A program made the translations under genes and the position numbers. From Fidelibacterota bacterium (GTDB lineage: Bacteria; Pseudomonadota; Alphaproteobacteria; Rhodospirillales; Rhodospirillaceae), in contig CANJMF010000001.1 in NCBI GenBank assembly GCA_947475895.1, positions 124,001 to 188,000 of the forward strand: 64,000 nt of DNA. The letters run 5' to 3'. Under the pieces are notes generated by a model that was not told where the DNA came from, did no database searches, and worked only from the letters and a program-made list of their open reading frames with translations. Below, piece after piece: positions 37,540 to 47,701 of the stretch; position 1 is the stretch's first letter; every line of letters begins with the position of its first letter.

Positions 37540-37932
37540 CTATTGCAGCTCTTCGGAAACCTCACCGGGGGGCTGTGTGCGCGACGTGCGCCAACGGCGG
37601 CTGACATAGTCCTTCAACTGGCGTTCCATGGCGGCGAAGGCATCACGGACAGCGATGTTGATGTCTTCGTGATCCTTTAGGGAATTACGGTCCTTCGGAT
37701 CGCGCTTCACCACCAGATCGCCGCCCGGCACTTCGAGAATGACCGAGACGTGAAAGGGAATCGTGGTGGCGTTGAGATGAGACTTACTACTGTGGTGCTT
37801 TTCTACAGCCACCCTGCATCCGGTGATGCGGTCGAAATAACGTTCCAGCTTATCGACTTTTTCGCGGATACGCTCCTCGACAGCGTCGGACTTATCCACA
37901 CCGTGAAAGGCGATCTTGATGGGGATTTGCAT
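37540..37932 (-). CDS. hpf: Ribosome hibernation promoting factor, short form
   Basis: The 130-residue protein is a single S30AE/RaiA domain (MQIPIKIAFHGVDKSDAVEERI onward, in pieces) that binds the 30S decoding site in slow growth. The C-terminal dimerisation domain of long HPF, which is frequent in alphaproteobacteria, is missing. I use the ATG at 37932; a start at 38022 adds 30 residues of unlikely sequence. It is followed 38 bases later by the helicase gene on the same strand. The name raiA/hpf is a matter of convention. Confidence 0.85.
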   Translation of the reverse strand: MQIPIKIAFHGVDKSDAVEERIREKVDKLERYFDRITGCRVAVEKHHSSKSHLNATTIPFHVSVILEVPGGDLVVKRDPKDRNSLKDHEDINIAVRDAFAAMERQLKDYVSRRWRTSRTQPPGEVSEELQ

Positions 37933-38155
37933 TGAATAGCTCCGCTGTTGTGAACGGGGCACGTCACGGCCGATCTGGCTATGACGGTAGACCATGATGG
38001 GCCAGTCTGGCCGCGCGAGCAACGGGGATCGAACTTAAATATCATAAGTTTTTCACCCTCTTGCCAGCGCGGGCCCTTCATCTCATATCTGCCGCCGCGC
38101 ACCCGACTGCAAGAGGCAGGGGCGGTTGAATCCAACACTTTTGGCGAGAGCGACT

Positions 38156-40033
38156 ATGGCGGACGAAACGAAAGCACCGGGCGAAACGCGCGAATTCCAG
38201 GCGGAAGTCGCAAAACTTCTCGATATCGTTGTTCACTCACTTTATTCGAATCGCGAAATTTTCCTGCGCGAGTTGATTTCGAATGCATCGGACGCCTGCG
38301 ATAAGCTGCGCTACGCCGCGCTGACCGCTCCCAAGTTGCTAGAAGATGGCAGCAGTGAATTCGCCATCCACCTTGCCGTCGACAAAACCGCCAAGACGCT
38401 GACCATTACCGACAACGGCATTGGCATGAGCCGTGATGAGTTGATCGCCAACCTTGGCACGATCGCTAAATCGGGCACCTCCGACTTTGTCAAATCTCTC
38501 TCTGGCGACAAACGCAAGGATGTGAGCCTCATCGGCCAATTCGGCGTGGGCTTTTATTCTTCGTTCATGGTGGCCGACAAAGTCGAAGTCACCTCGCGCA
38601 AAGCCGGTGAAGCTCAGGGCTGGATCTGGAGCAGCGACGGCAAAGGCGCATTCACTGTGGCAGAGCAGCCCGACACCGCGCGCGGGGCAAAGATCGTGCT
38701 GCATCTCAAAGCAGACGCCGAGGAATTCCTCGAGCCCGCGCGCCTGCGTGAGATCGTCAAAACTTATTCCGACCATATTGCGCTTCCCGTCATTCTCGAT
38801 CCGAGCACAGATGAGAAAGACGCGACGCCGGAAACGCTGAACGCGGCTTCGGCCCTGTGGAAGCGCCCCAAGAGCGAAATCACGCCTGAGCAATACAAAG
38901 AATTTTATCATCACGTCGGCCATGCATTCGATGAGCCGTGGCACACGCTGCACTACCGTGCGGAAGGCGCCATCGAATATACGGCGCTTTTGTATATTCC
39001 CTCGCAAAAGCCCTTCGATCTCTTCCATCCGGAGCGCAAAGGCCATGTAAAGCTGTACGTGAACCGCGTATTCATTTCCGATGCGCTGGAAGGCTTGATG
39101 CCGCAATACCTGCGCTTCATTCACGGCGTTGTGGATTCGTCCGATCTACCGCTAAACGTCAGCCGCGAAATGCTGCAGGAAAACCCCACCCTTCGAAAAA
39201 TCCAAAACGGTGTTGTGAAGCGCTTGCTGAAGGATTTGAAAGAGCGCGCCTCCAACACCGAAGAATACGCGAATTTCTGGGGCGTGTTTGGCGCGGTGTT
39301 GAAAGAAGGGCTTTACGAAGATTTCCAGAACCGCGATGACTTGTTGGACTTGGTGCGCTTCAAATCCACTGCTAACGACGGCTTAGTGAGCCTGAAGGAT
39401 TATGTAGGCCGCATGAAAGATGGCCAAGACGCCATTTACTACATCACCGGAGACAATGCAGCGAACCTCAAGGGCAGCCCGCAACTCGAAGGCTTCCTCG
39501 CGAAGGGTATCGAAGTGCTGTTGCTGACCGATCCCATCGACGAATTCTGGGTGCCCACAGTCGGCCAGTTCGAAAAGAAGTCGTTTAAGTCGGTTGCTGA
39601 AGCCGGCGCTGATTTATCTTCCATCGGCGATACGACCAAGAAAGAAGAAACCGAAGCGGCTGCGGAATCGGTCAAAGGTTTGGTGGAAAAGCTTAAGGCC
39701 ACTTTGGGCAGCGACGTCGCCGATGTGCGCGCATCAACACGCCTGACCGGAAGCCCGGCATGCTTGGTGGCCGACGCGGGGGGCATGAGCCTACATCTAG
39801 CGCGTATGCTGCAACAGCATGGCGACGGCCCAAAGATGGCCGCCCGCAAAGTGCTGGAAGTGAACCCCGCCCACGCCCTGATCAAACGGCTGGATACGCT
39901 CGACGGTGACGCTTTTGCCGACGGCGCACGCCTGTTGTTGGATCAGGCGCGTATTGTCGAAGGCGAGGCCATACCCGATCCCATTGCTTTCGCTCGGCGC
40001 TTGTCCGCAGTTATGGAACGAGGGCTCGGTTAA
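38156..40033 (+). CDS. htpG: Molecular chaperone HtpG (Hsp90)
   Basis: ATP-dependent chaperone of 625 residues. The N-terminal GHKL ATPase domain has EIFLRELISNASDACDK near residue 34 and DNGIGMSRDEL near 85. The middle domain has LPLNVSREMLQ near 340, with the catalytic Arg. The C-terminal dimer domain ends the protein without a eukaryotic MEEVD tail. I use the ATG at 38156, preceded by GAGAG; the upstream ATG at 38126 adds ten unconserved residues. It is followed by lepB on the same strand with a 78-base gap. Confidence 0.97.
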   Translation: MADETKAPGETREFQAEVAKLLDIVVHSLYSNREIFLRELISNASDACDKLRYAALTAPKLLEDGSSEFAIHLAVDKTAKTLTITDNGIGMSRDELIANLGTIAKSGTSDFVKSLSGDKRKDVSLIGQFGVGFYSSFMVADKVEVTSRKAGEAQGWIWSSDGKGAFTVAEQPDTARGAKIVLHLKADAEEFLEPARLREIVKTYSDHIALPVILDPSTDEKDATPETLNAASALWKRPKSEITPEQYKEFYHHVGHAFDEPWHTLHYRAEGAIEYTALLYIPSQKPFDLFHPERKGHVKLYVNRVFISDALEGLMPQYLRFIHGVVDSSDLPLNVSREMLQENPTLRKIQNGVVKRLLKDLKERASNTEEYANFWGVFGAVLKEGLYEDFQNRDDLLDLVRFKSTANDGLVSLKDYVGRMKDGQDAIYYITGDNAANLKGSPQLEGFLAKGIEVLLLTDPIDEFWVPTVGQFEKKSFKSVAEAGADLSSIGDTTKKEETEAAAESVKGLVEKLKATLGSDVADVRASTRLTGSPACLVADAGGMSLHLARMLQQHGDGPKMAARKVLEVNPAHALIKRLDTLDGDAFADGARLLLDQARIVEGEAIPDPIAFARRLSAVMERGLG

Positions 40034-40111
40034 GCACCCATGACAAAGGTTTCACCGGAAGTTTGGCCGGTTCGGGCGCAGCATCGCGATATCTGAATGC
40101 AAGGAGTCGCC

Positions 40112-40843
40112 ATGCTAAAGAAATTGGCTGGAGAATTGGTGCCGCTCGCGGTTGCGGTGGCCGTGGTGCTTGTTGTGCGAACAGTCGCGGCTGAGCCTTA
40201 CAACGTACCGACCCCCTCCATGGTCCCAACATTGATGGTCGGTGATACGCTGGTCGCGTCGAAATACGCCTATGGCTACAGCGAGTTCTCGATGCCCATC
40301 GGTAAGCTGCCGTCGTTCAAAGGCCGCGTGTTGGAGCGTGCGCCGGAACGGGGCGACGTTATCGTTTTCCGCTTGCCACGCGACACATCGACTACTTACG
40401 TCAAACGCGTCATTGGACTACCGGGTGATCGCCTGCAGATGCGTGAAGGCCGCCTGTATATCAATGACGAACTGGTGCCGCGACAGGATGCCGGGGCCTT
40501 CACCACGGAATTAAATGGGCGCACTGAGACCTTGCATCGCTACGTCGAGACGCTGCCGGGAGGGCACGCTCACGATATTCTTGAGATGTCGGATGGCGGT
40601 TTGCGAGACGATACGGCCGTGTATGAAGTGCCGCCGGATCATTATTTCATGATGGGTGACAATCGCGACAACTCGCTCGATAGCCGCGTATCGGCGGCGG
40701 GCGGTGGCGTCGGTTATGTGCCGGTGGAAAATCTTGTGGGTCGCGCCGAAATTATTTTGTTCTCGCGCGATCCGGATGTTTCCATATGGAATGTGATCGC
40801 ATGGCCCCATGCCTTCACAAGATTTTTCACCCGCGTCGGATAG
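40112..40843 (+). CDS. lepB: Signal peptidase I
   Basis: Membrane serine protease of 243 residues that cleaves Sec and Tat signal peptides. One membrane anchor (about 8-28) is followed by the catalytic Ser36 in TPSMVPTL and the general base Lys99 in TYVKRVIGLPGD. The box E motif GDNRDNSLDSR is near residue 187. I use the ATG at 40112, with AAGGAG seven bases upstream, not the ATG at 40097. A single anchor is typical of alphaproteobacterial enzymes. Confidence 0.96.
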   Translation: MLKKLAGELVPLAVAVAVVLVVRTVAAEPYNVPTPSMVPTLMVGDTLVASKYAYGYSEFSMPIGKLPSFKGRVLERAPERGDVIVFRLPRDTSTTYVKRVIGLPGDRLQMREGRLYINDELVPRQDAGAFTTELNGRTETLHRYVETLPGGHAHDILEMSDGGLRDDTAVYEVPPDHYFMMGDNRDNSLDSRVSAAGGGVGYVPVENLVGRAEIILFSRDPDVSIWNVIAWPHAFTRFFTRVG

Positions 40844-40849
40844 TTGCGG

Positions 40850-42220
40850 CTACATCCCCTTAAGAGCCGCGGCGACGTCGGCGACGACGTCATTCCAAAC
40901 ACCATCGATTTTCTGCGCGTATGGTCGCACCGATGCGTACCAGGGATTCTGCGCGCGTTCGGGGAACCAGTACCAGATGCGCCCCTTCACTTTCGGCAGC
41001 AGCAGATAAGTCGGTTTTCCCAAAGCCCCCGCAAGATGCGCTGCAGTGTTGCTGATACTCACCACAGCGTCCATAGCTGCGAGTTGCGCGGCGGCCATGT
41101 CGATATCGAGCGTCGGATCGACCGCAGGGTCCACGTAGAGAGATGATGCGATCCGGCCCTCGGCACCGTATTGCACGCCGACACAGAACAACGCGGGATC
41201 ATCTGTGATGGGCTTCAGCAGTTCGAGTGGCAGCGACTTGAAGTGCGCGTAGGTCTTGGCGGCGCTATGCCACGAAATACCGACAATCTTGCGTCCAGCA
41301 GCGAGTGCCTCGTAACGCGCACGCAGCAACTGCGTCATTCCAGGGTTCGCGACGAGATGCCCGCGCGAGGGCGGTGGTTGATCACAATCGGTCTGCATCC
41401 AGCGACCGAGATCGCCAGCCGGAATATGGAAATCGATATCGGGCGCTTTGACAACGGGATTCCATGGCTGTTGCCACGGCACGACTTGCGCGGCCGGAAA
41501 CGAACGCGCAAACAACGGCACGAGGCGTGCCTCGCATTCGATAACGAGGCGCGCACCTTGTTCAATGATGCGCTGAAAGAGTGATGCGAACATGATCTGC
41601 TCGCCGAGGCCCTGATCGTAGGAAACAAGCAGCTTTTTCCCCGCGAGAGGCTCGCCGCGCCACAGAGGTGACGGGAGTGGGCGGCGGTGCTCGGGATAGG
41701 CATTCCAAAACATGCGGTGGCGATAGGCATAGTGCTCCCACGCTTCAGGGAACCGCCCGAGATCGAACAGAATCGGCACCTTCGCCATGCGCGCAGGGAT
41801 GTGATCGGGCGTACGGACGAGAATCGTGTTGAGCTGCGCGAGTGCTGCGTCGAGATCAAGGGTAAGTTCTAACGCGCCCGCGAGATTGAAACGAAAGAAA
41901 GCATTGTCGGGATCAGCTTGGATGGCAGCGTGCCAACACGCGATTGCGCTCGACGTCTCCCCGCGCCTAAGAAGAAGGCCCGCGAGGTTGTGAAGAGCAA
42001 AGGCCGTATCGGGTGCTATGGCAAGTGCACGGCGGTAGAGGTCTTCGGCAAGGTCGAGAAGACCACGGTCTTGATAAATCGTCCCAAGATTGACGAGCGC
42101 GGGGATGTGATCGGGTGCGAGGCCGATTGCTTGCTCTAGCAGACTCTGTGCCGCATCGACCTGTCCCGCGGTCTCTGCGGCGACAGCGCGATCGAACAAC
42201 TCCTGGGCGGACGCAGACAT
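40850..42220 (-). CDS. TPR protein with C-terminal glycosyltransferase-like domain (copy 2)
   Basis: The 456-residue protein is a paralogue of the gene at 28.3 kb. The N-terminal tetratricopeptide repeats (about 4-140) include DHIPALVNLGTIYQDRG and FALHNLAGLLLRRGE. The GT-B-like C-terminal domain has LVSYDQGLGEQIMFASLF near 190, VPLFARSFPAAQ near 220, and SISNTAAHLAGALGKP near 395. As for copy 1, it is likely involved in glycosylation, but substrate and target are unknown. It is convergent with lepB. I use the ATG at 42220 (MSASAQE); the upstream ATG at 42253 lies in the acnA terminator stem. Confidence 0.75.
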   Translation of the reverse strand: MSASAQELFDRAVAAETAGQVDAAQSLLEQAIGLAPDHIPALVNLGTIYQDRGLLDLAEDLYRRALAIAPDTAFALHNLAGLLLRRGETSSAIACWHAAIQADPDNAFFRFNLAGALELTLDLDAALAQLNTILVRTPDHIPARMAKVPILFDLGRFPEAWEHYAYRHRMFWNAYPEHRRPLPSPLWRGEPLAGKKLLVSYDQGLGEQIMFASLFQRIIEQGARLVIECEARLVPLFARSFPAAQVVPWQQPWNPVVKAPDIDFHIPAGDLGRWMQTDCDQPPPSRGHLVANPGMTQLLRARYEALAAGRKIVGISWHSAAKTYAHFKSLPLELLKPITDDPALFCVGVQYGAEGRIASSLYVDPAVDPTLDIDMAAAQLAAMDAVVSISNTAAHLAGALGKPTYLLLPKVKGRIWYWFPERAQNPWYASVRPYAQKIDGVWNDVVADVAAALKGM

Positions 42221-42251
42221 AAGCCAGACTGTATGTGCTTTTGCCGGAATC

Positions 42252-42282
42252 AAAAAGGCCGGTGCGTTACCACACCGGCCTT
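42252..42282 (-). terminator. Rho-independent terminator of acnA
   Basis: A perfect 10-bp stem (AAGGCCGGTG with CACCGGCCTT read from either strand) is followed on the minus strand by TTTTTG. It lies 18 bases past the acnA stop and separates it from the downstream TPR gene. Confidence 0.92.
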
Positions 42283-42299
42283 CAGGATTTCACGCGGAA

Positions 42300-44990
42300 C
42301 TAGGCCGCGAGGCTGCGCAGCACGTAATGCAACACGCCGCCGTTCTTGTAGTAGTCGAGCTCGCCCATGTTATCGATGCGGCATTGGACGGTGATCGCTT
42401 CCGCTTTTCCGTTGGCGCGATGGATCGTGACCTGCACGTCGCCCAGCGGCTTCAGGCTGGTAAGGCCGGTAACGTCGAATTTTTCGGTGCCGTCCAAGCC
42501 CAAGCTCTTACGTGTCATGTCGCCTTTGAATTGCAACGGCAACACGCCCATGCCGACGAGGTTCGAGCGATGGATGCGCTCAAAGCTTTCGGTCAACACG
42601 GCTTTCACGCCCAGGAGGTTGGTGCCTTTTGCCGCCCAATCGCGCGACGAGCCGGTGCCGTACTCTTTGCCGCCGACAACCACGAGTGGGGTGCCTTCGG
42701 CTTTGTACTTCATGGCGGCGTCATAGATCGGCATGACTTCGCCGCTGGGATAATGCTTGGTGATTCCGCCTTCGATGCCCGGCACCATTTCGTTCTTGAT
42801 GCGGATATTGGCGAACGTGCCGCGCATCATGACTTCGTGGTGTCCGCGACGTGCGCCGTAGGAGTTGAAGTCCTTTGGCTCGACGCCATGGTCCATGAGG
42901 TACTTACCAGCGGGGCTGTCCTTCTTGATGGATCCCGCAGGCGAGATGTGATCGGTCGTGACGGAATCGCCGAGGATCGCCATAGGACGCGCGCCGATAA
43001 TGTCGGTGATGGCTTTCGGGGTTGCGCCCATGCCGACGAAGTACGGCGGATTGGCGACGTAGGTCGACTTAGCGTCCCAATTATACGTCTCGGATTTGGT
43101 CGCCTTGACGGCCTGCCACGGTGCCGGTCCTTTGAACACGTCGGAGTAACGCGACTTGAACATTTCCTGCGTGAGGAACTTCTCGATGAACTCGGCGACT
43201 TCCTTGGCGCTGGGCCAGATGTCCTTCAGGTAGACGGGTTTGCCGTCGCTGCCGATGCCGAGGGCTTCAGTCGTGATGTCCTTGCGCATCGTGCCCAAGA
43301 TTGCGTATGCGACCACCAGTGGCGGCGAAGCAAGATAGTTCGCCTTGATGTGCGGGCTGATGCGGCCTTCGAAGTTGCGGTTGCCCGAGAGGACGGCCGT
43401 AACGACCAGATCGCCGGTTTCGATCGACTTCGCGATGTTGTCGTCCAGCGGACCCGAGTTACCGATGCAGGTCGTGCAGCCGTAGCCGACCGTATTGAAA
43501 CCGAGAGCGTTCAGGTCGGCCGTGAGGCCGGCCTTGTCGAGATAATCGGTCACAACTTGGCTGCCGGGTGCCAGCGATGTCTTCACCCACGGCTTGCGGG
43601 TAAGGCCTTTTTCACGAGCCTTACGCGCCACGAGACCGGCTGCAAAGAGCACGGAAGGGTTGGACGTATTGGTGCACGACGTAATGGCGGCGATGGCGAC
43701 GTCGCCGTCTTCCAGTGTGTCTTTCGCGCCGGGGCCTGTGAGGCCCGTGATCGGCGACGACACTGGCGACGGATGTGCGAAGCCGTCTTTCAATGCTTTA
43801 TCGAATTCTTTGCTGGCGACGGACAGCGGCACGCGATCTTGCGGACGCTTCGGACCAGCGAGCGACGGCTCGACGTTGCCGAGATCGAGTTCCAGCGTAT
43901 CGGTGAACACCGGATCCGGCGTTCCTTCATCACGCCACAGGCCTTGCGCGCGCGCATAGGCTTCGACGAGCGCCACGCGTTGCGGATCACGGCCGGTGAA
44001 CGAAAGATAGCGGCAGGTTTCTTTGTCGATGGGGAAGAAGCCGCAGGTCGCGCCGTATTCCGGCGCCATGTTGGCAATGGTCGCGCGGTCGGTGAGCGAA
44101 AGATCGTTCAAGCCCGGGCCATAGAATTCCACGAACTTGCCGACCACGCCCTTTTTACGCAGCATCTGCGTAACCATGAGCACGAGATCGGTAGCCGTCG
44201 TACCTTCTTTGGATTTTCCGGTGAGCTTGAACCCAACGACTTCAGGAATGAGCATGGGCGTCGGCTGACCAAGCATGGCGGCTTCGGCTTCGATGCCGCC
44301 CACGCCCCAACCCAGCACCGCAAGACCGTTCACCATCGTCGTGTGGCTGTCGGTGCCCACAAGCGTGTCGGGATAAGCAATGGTCTTGCCGTTCTCTTCG
44401 CCGGTCCAAACGACTTGCGCGAGATATTCGACGTTCACCTGATGGCAAATGCCGGTGCCCGGCGGAACGACACGGAAATTGTCGAAGCCGATTTGGCCCC
44501 AACGCAGGAACTGATAACGCTCGCCGTTACGTTCAAATTCGATGTCGATGTTTTGCTGCAACGACGTGGAGCTGGCGTAGGCATCGACCATCACCGAGTG
44601 ATCGATGACGAGATCGACGGGCGAGAGCGGATTAATTTTCTGCGGATTGCCGCCGAGCGCTTTGATTGCTTCACGCATGGCCGCAAGATCGACGACCGCA
44701 GGCACGCCGGTGAAGTCCTGCATCAGCACGCGCGCAGGGCGATAGGCGATTTCTTGATCCGATTTTTTGTCTTTCAACCAGGCTGCGAGCGACTTCACGT
44801 GATCGACGGTAACCGTGCGCCCGTCTTCGAAGCGCAACAGATTTTCCATCAACACTTTCATGGAGAACGGAAGGCGCGAGATGTCGCCCAATTTTTCCGC
44901 CGCGGCCGGCAGGCTGAAGTAATCGTAGCTTTTGCCGTTGACCGTAAGCGTACGGCGGGCCTTGAGGCTGTCTTGACCACTGAGAGACAT
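42300..44990 (-). CDS. acnA: Aconitate hydratase A
   Basis: TCA-cycle enzyme of 896 residues that converts citrate to isocitrate. The 4Fe-4S cluster cysteines are visible in [13 protein letters not shown] (first Cys) and [14 protein letters not shown] (the other two). The C-terminal swivel domain carries [13 protein letters not shown]. Length and the [19 protein letters not shown] start fit the AcnA/IRP1 type. AAGGAG lies just before the ATG at 44990. It is monocistronic, with its own terminator. Together with korAB it supplies part of the oxidative TCA cycle. Confidence 0.98.
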   Translation of the reverse strand: MSLSGQDSLKARRTLTVNGKSYDYFSLPAAAEKLGDISRLPFSMKVLMENLLRFEDGRTVTVDHVKSLAAWLKDKKSDQEIAYRPARVLMQDFTGVPAVVDLAAMREAIKALGGNPQKINPLSPVDLVIDHSVMVDAYASSTSLQQNIDIEFERNGERYQFLRWGQIGFDNFRVVPPGTGICHQVNVEYLAQVVWTGEENGKTIAYPDTLVGTDSHTTMVNGLAVLGWGVGGIEAEAAMLGQPTPMLIPEVVGFKLTGKSKEGTTATDLVLMVTQMLRKKGVVGKFVEFYGPGLNDLSLTDRATIANMAPEYGATCGFFPIDKETCRYLSFTGRDPQRVALVEAYARAQGLWRDEGTPDPVFTDTLELDLGNVEPSLAGPKRPQDRVPLSVASKEFDKALKDGFAHPSPVSSPITGLTGPGAKDTLEDGDVAIAAITSCTNTSNPSVLFAAGLVARKAREKGLTRKPWVKTSLAPGSQVVTDYLDKAGLTADLNALGFNTVGYGCTTCIGNSGPLDDNIAKSIETGDLVVTAVLSGNRNFEGRISPHIKANYLASPPLVVAYAILGTMRKDITTEALGIGSDGKPVYLKDIWPSAKEVAEFIEKFLTQEMFKSRYSDVFKGPAPWQAVKATKSETYNWDAKSTYVANPPYFVGMGATPKAITDIIGARPMAILGDSVTTDHISPAGSIKKDSPAGKYLMDHGVEPKDFNSYGARRGHHEVMMRGTFANIRIKNEMVPGIEGGITKHYPSGEVMPIYDAAMKYKAEGTPLVVVGGKEYGTGSSRDWAAKGTNLLGVKAVLTESFERIHRSNLVGMGVLPLQFKGDMTRKSLGLDGTEKFDVTGLTSLKPLGDVQVTIHRANGKAEAITVQCRIDNMGELDYYKNGGVLHYVLRSLAA

Positions 44991-45391
44991 GGACGCTCCT
45001 TCGCAAGGACGTGAGAGATGAGACCGATGCGGGATAGGAAAGGCGTCTCGACCGACGTTCGCCGGTCAATTTTGGAGCCCCACCCACCCGTTGGGGCCAT
45101 AATCCACATCCCAGTTGTAATGTCCAGGGGGCCAATCGGGCTATTTCTGCGCCAACCCATTGGCATAAATGGCGATTTAGGATTATTCAGCCTGCTGCAT
45201 AGCTTCGAAAAATTGCCATATTCGGGGGGTTAACTGCTGCCTTCTCGATGATTGACCCATGTCGGGCCATCGTCGGTTCGGACGGCTCCCCCCAGCCGCC
45301 CGTCCAAGGAGCGGCCGGCGCACCCCCTCACCCCAGCGCCGGCCGCCTTTTTTCTCTCCCAAGAACCAAGCCTTCCCGTATGGTCCGCCCC
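44991..45391. other. Intergenic region between acnA and ccmA
   Basis: A 401-base divergent interval with no supported gene. It should carry the acnA and ccm promoters, but I see no convincing -35/-10 pair on either strand. Two small hairpins are visible: GCCCC/GGGGC (45077-45097) and GCCAA/TTGGC (45151-45164). In-frame extension of ccmA runs back to 45248 without a stop but has no conserved sequence. Confidence 0.5.
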
Positions 45392-46039
45392 ATGAGCGGG
45401 GAATCATTTTCAGGTGAAGGGCTAGCCTGTCGGCGCGGCGGGCGCTTGGTCTTTGCCGATCTTGATTTTCGAATTGCCGCGGGCGGCGCGTTGGTTCTGC
45501 GCGGCTCCAACGGCAGCGGCAAGACGACGCTGTTGCGATTGATGGCAGGCCTCGCGCGCGCGAACACGGGAAAGCTGTCGTGGAACGACGCTGTCATCGA
45601 TGACTTCGAAGCGCACGCGGCGAACTTGCGGTTCGTCGGTCACCTGGATGCGGTGAAGCCTGCGTTTACGGTCACGGAAAATCTGCAGTTCTGGTCTTCG
45701 CTTTGGGGCGGCGGAGATGTCACCCCTGCGATGGATGCCTTCGGTCTTCGCGCATTGGCTTCATACCCGGCGCGCCATTTGTCCGCTGGTCAGCGTCATC
45801 GCTTATCGCTCGCGCGCCTCTTAGTCGCAAAGGCGCCGCTGTGGCTCTTGGACGAACCGGGCAACGCGCTCGACGAAACCTCTCTTAAGGCCCTATTTCA
45901 GGCCATTTCTGCACATCGCGCAGGAGGCGGCATGGTGATTGTCGCAAGTCACGGCCCTGCGCCGGTGACGGATGAAGCGGTGCTCGATCTTGCCGCTTTC
46001 ACGCCGCGTCATGATCCGCATTGGAGCGATGCGGCATGA
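45392..46039 (+). CDS. ccmA: Heme ABC exporter ATP-binding subunit CcmA
   Basis: ATPase of 215 residues in the CcmABCD complex, which releases holo-CcmE from CcmC during cytochrome c maturation. It has Walker A GSNGSGKTTLLRL, the signature LSAGQRHRLSLARLL, and Walker B LWLLDEPGNALD. The start is taken at the ATG at 45392 (MSGESFSGEGLACRRG); an ATG four codons earlier is possible. The stop overlaps ccmB as ATGA. First gene of the ccm operon. Confidence 0.94.
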   Translation: MSGESFSGEGLACRRGGRLVFADLDFRIAAGGALVLRGSNGSGKTTLLRLMAGLARANTGKLSWNDAVIDDFEAHAANLRFVGHLDAVKPAFTVTENLQFWSSLWGGGDVTPAMDAFGLRALASYPARHLSAGQRHRLSLARLLVAKAPLWLLDEPGNALDETSLKALFQAISAHRAGGGMVIVASHGPAPVTDEAVLDLAAFTPRHDPHWSDAA

Positions 46040-46701
46040 GCGTGTTCGGCACTGTTTTCAAACGCGACATACGTCATGCCGTCCGCCAAAGCGCTGACAG
46101 CCTGACGGTCGTCGCGTTCTTTGCCATCGCCACCGTCTTGTTTCCTTTCGGTATCGGACCTGAAGCCAATGTGCTCGCGCGCATCGCGCCCGGCGTGTTG
46201 TGGGTGACGGCGCTGCTAGCCGCGTTGCTCTCGCTCGATCGCCTATTCGCCATCGACTACGAAGACGGCACGCTCGATCAGTTGGTTCTCAGCGGACAGC
46301 CATTGTCGATGGTCGTACTCGCGAAAATAACGGCGCACTGGATGACGACCGGCGTTCCATTGCTTGTGATCTCACCCGTCCTTGCCGTGACGTTGAATAT
46401 GCCGAAAGACGGCTACCTGCCCTTGCTCGCAGCACTTTTACTTGGGACGCCCACCGTCAGCCTCATTGGCGGGATCGGCGCGGCCTTAGTGCTGGGAAGC
46501 CGCCGCGGCGGGGTGCTGCTGTCGCTATTGGTGCTGCCGCTTTACATCCCCATCCTGATTTTCGGGACTATGAGCGTGGAATCGGCGCTGACCGGACAGA
46601 CTCCGGGGCCGACATTGATGGTCCTGGCCGGTTTTGCGGTCCTGGCTGTTACTTTCAGCCCCTGGGCGACGGCCGCAGCCCTGAGGCAAGCCGTCGAATA
46701 A
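46036..46701 (+). CDS. ccmB: Heme exporter membrane subunit CcmB
   Basis: Integral membrane protein of 221 residues with six hydrophobic segments and the CcmB pattern FKRDIRHAVRQSADSLTVVAFF at its start (in part). The LDRLFAIDYEDGTLDQL stretch near residue 70 is family-typical. It pairs with CcmA and CcmC. The ATG at 46036 overlaps the ccmA stop. A 93-base gap to ccmC follows. Confidence 0.94.
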   Translation: MSVFGTVFKRDIRHAVRQSADSLTVVAFFAIATVLFPFGIGPEANVLARIAPGVLWVTALLAALLSLDRLFAIDYEDGTLDQLVLSGQPLSMVVLAKITAHWMTTGVPLLVISPVLAVTLNMPKDGYLPLLAALLLGTPTVSLIGGIGAALVLGSRRGGVLLSLLVLPLYIPILIFGTMSVESALTGQTPGPTLMVLAGFAVLAVTFSPWATAAALRQAVE

Positions 46702-46794
46702 GCGGTTTTGACGTCTTATATAATTGATCACGGGAAATTAAGTGGCGGCCCGGGAAATCGCGCGATAAACCAACGGCCTGCCTAGGGAATCCGA

Positions 46795-47529
46795 ATGCAT
46801 AGGTTCGCCAACCCCACCCAGTTTATGCGCATCGCCAACGCGATTTATCCGTGGGTGGCGGGCGTGGCGATTCTCTGTTTTCTGTTCGGCCTGCCCATCG
46901 CGCTGATCACCTCGCCCGCCGACTATCAGCAGGGCAATACGGTCCGAATCCTTTACCTCCATGTGCCGGCCGCCGTGCTGGCCGAGATGATTTATTACGC
47001 CATGGCCGCTGGCAGCGCTGCGTACCTGATCTGGCGCCATCCCATGGCGAACCTTGTCGCCAAAGCGTCGGCGCCCATGGGTGCCATGTTCACCGCGCTG
47101 TGTCTGATCTGCGGCATGCTGTGGGGCGAGCCCATGTGGGGTACGTTCTGGGTGTGGGATGCGCGCCTCACGTCCACACTCATCATGTTCTTTTTCTACC
47201 TAGGCTATCTGGCACTGGGCGATGCTTTCGAAGATCCCGAACGCGGTGACCGCGCATCGGCGATTCTGGCGCTTGTCGGCGTTGTGAACGTGCCGATCAT
47301 CAAGTTTTCAGTGAACTGGTGGAACACGCTGCACCAACCTGCGAGCCTTTCGCTCACCAAGAGCAACATGTCGGGCGATATGCTGCTGCCCCTGTTCCTG
47401 ATGATGGGCGCTTACGCCGCGTTCTATGTGACAGTGTTGATCATCCGGGTGCGGAGTGAATTGTTGGCGGCGAAAATTCGCAATGCGCGCATGAGTCAGA
47501 TCGCCGCAATGCCGCAGATGGCCGAGTAA
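46795..47529 (+). CDS. ccmC: Heme exporter / heme lyase CcmC
   Basis: Membrane protein of 244 residues that attaches heme to CcmE. The tryptophan-rich WWD-type motif lies near residue 115 (WGTFWVWDARLTS), flanked by six membrane segments, and the expected histidines are in the outer loops (YLHVPAAV near 60). ATG at 46795. Five bases separate its stop from ccmD. Confidence 0.96.
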   Translation: MHRFANPTQFMRIANAIYPWVAGVAILCFLFGLPIALITSPADYQQGNTVRILYLHVPAAVLAEMIYYAMAAGSAAYLIWRHPMANLVAKASAPMGAMFTALCLICGMLWGEPMWGTFWVWDARLTSTLIMFFFYLGYLALGDAFEDPERGDRASAILALVGVVNVPIIKFSVNWWNTLHQPASLSLTKSNMSGDMLLPLFLMMGAYAAFYVTVLIIRVRSELLAAKIRNARMSQIAAMPQMAE

Positions 47530-47534
47530 AGCAT

Positions 47535-47699
47535 ATGGATGCATTTCGCGATTTTCTGGACATGGGCGGCTATGCAGTGTGGGTGTGGAGCGCCTACGGG
47601 ATCAGTGCGCTGAGCTTGATCGGCATGTTGGTCTGGAGTGTGCGCACGCTGAAAGCGCGCCAGAAAGAATTCGACGTTCTCAAAAATTCGCGGGGGTAA
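47535..47699 (+). CDS. ccmD: Heme exporter protein CcmD
   Basis: A short gene of 54 codons that is easy to miss. The protein starts MDAFRDFLDMGGYAVWVWSA, has one membrane segment (about 14-38), and ends in a basic, polar tail. This fits CcmD, the small subunit that helps release holo-CcmE. ATG at 47535, five bases after the ccmC stop; the stop at 47697 lies two bases before the ccmE start. Position between ccmC and ccmE supports the call. Confidence 0.93.
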   Translation: MDAFRDFLDMGGYAVWVWSAYGISALSLIGMLVWSVRTLKARQKEFDVLKNSRG

Positions 47700-47701
47700 G
47701 C

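Noticed and set aside
42327-45014. An open frame of 895 codons antisense to acnA.
   Set aside because: It mirrors the acnA codons almost exactly, has no recognisable domain, and acnA is certain. GC-rich codon use often leaves the opposite strand open.
46716-46724. A TATATAAT-like box between ccmB and ccmC.
   Set aside because: No matching -35 element at a usual distance; the operon does not need a promoter here.
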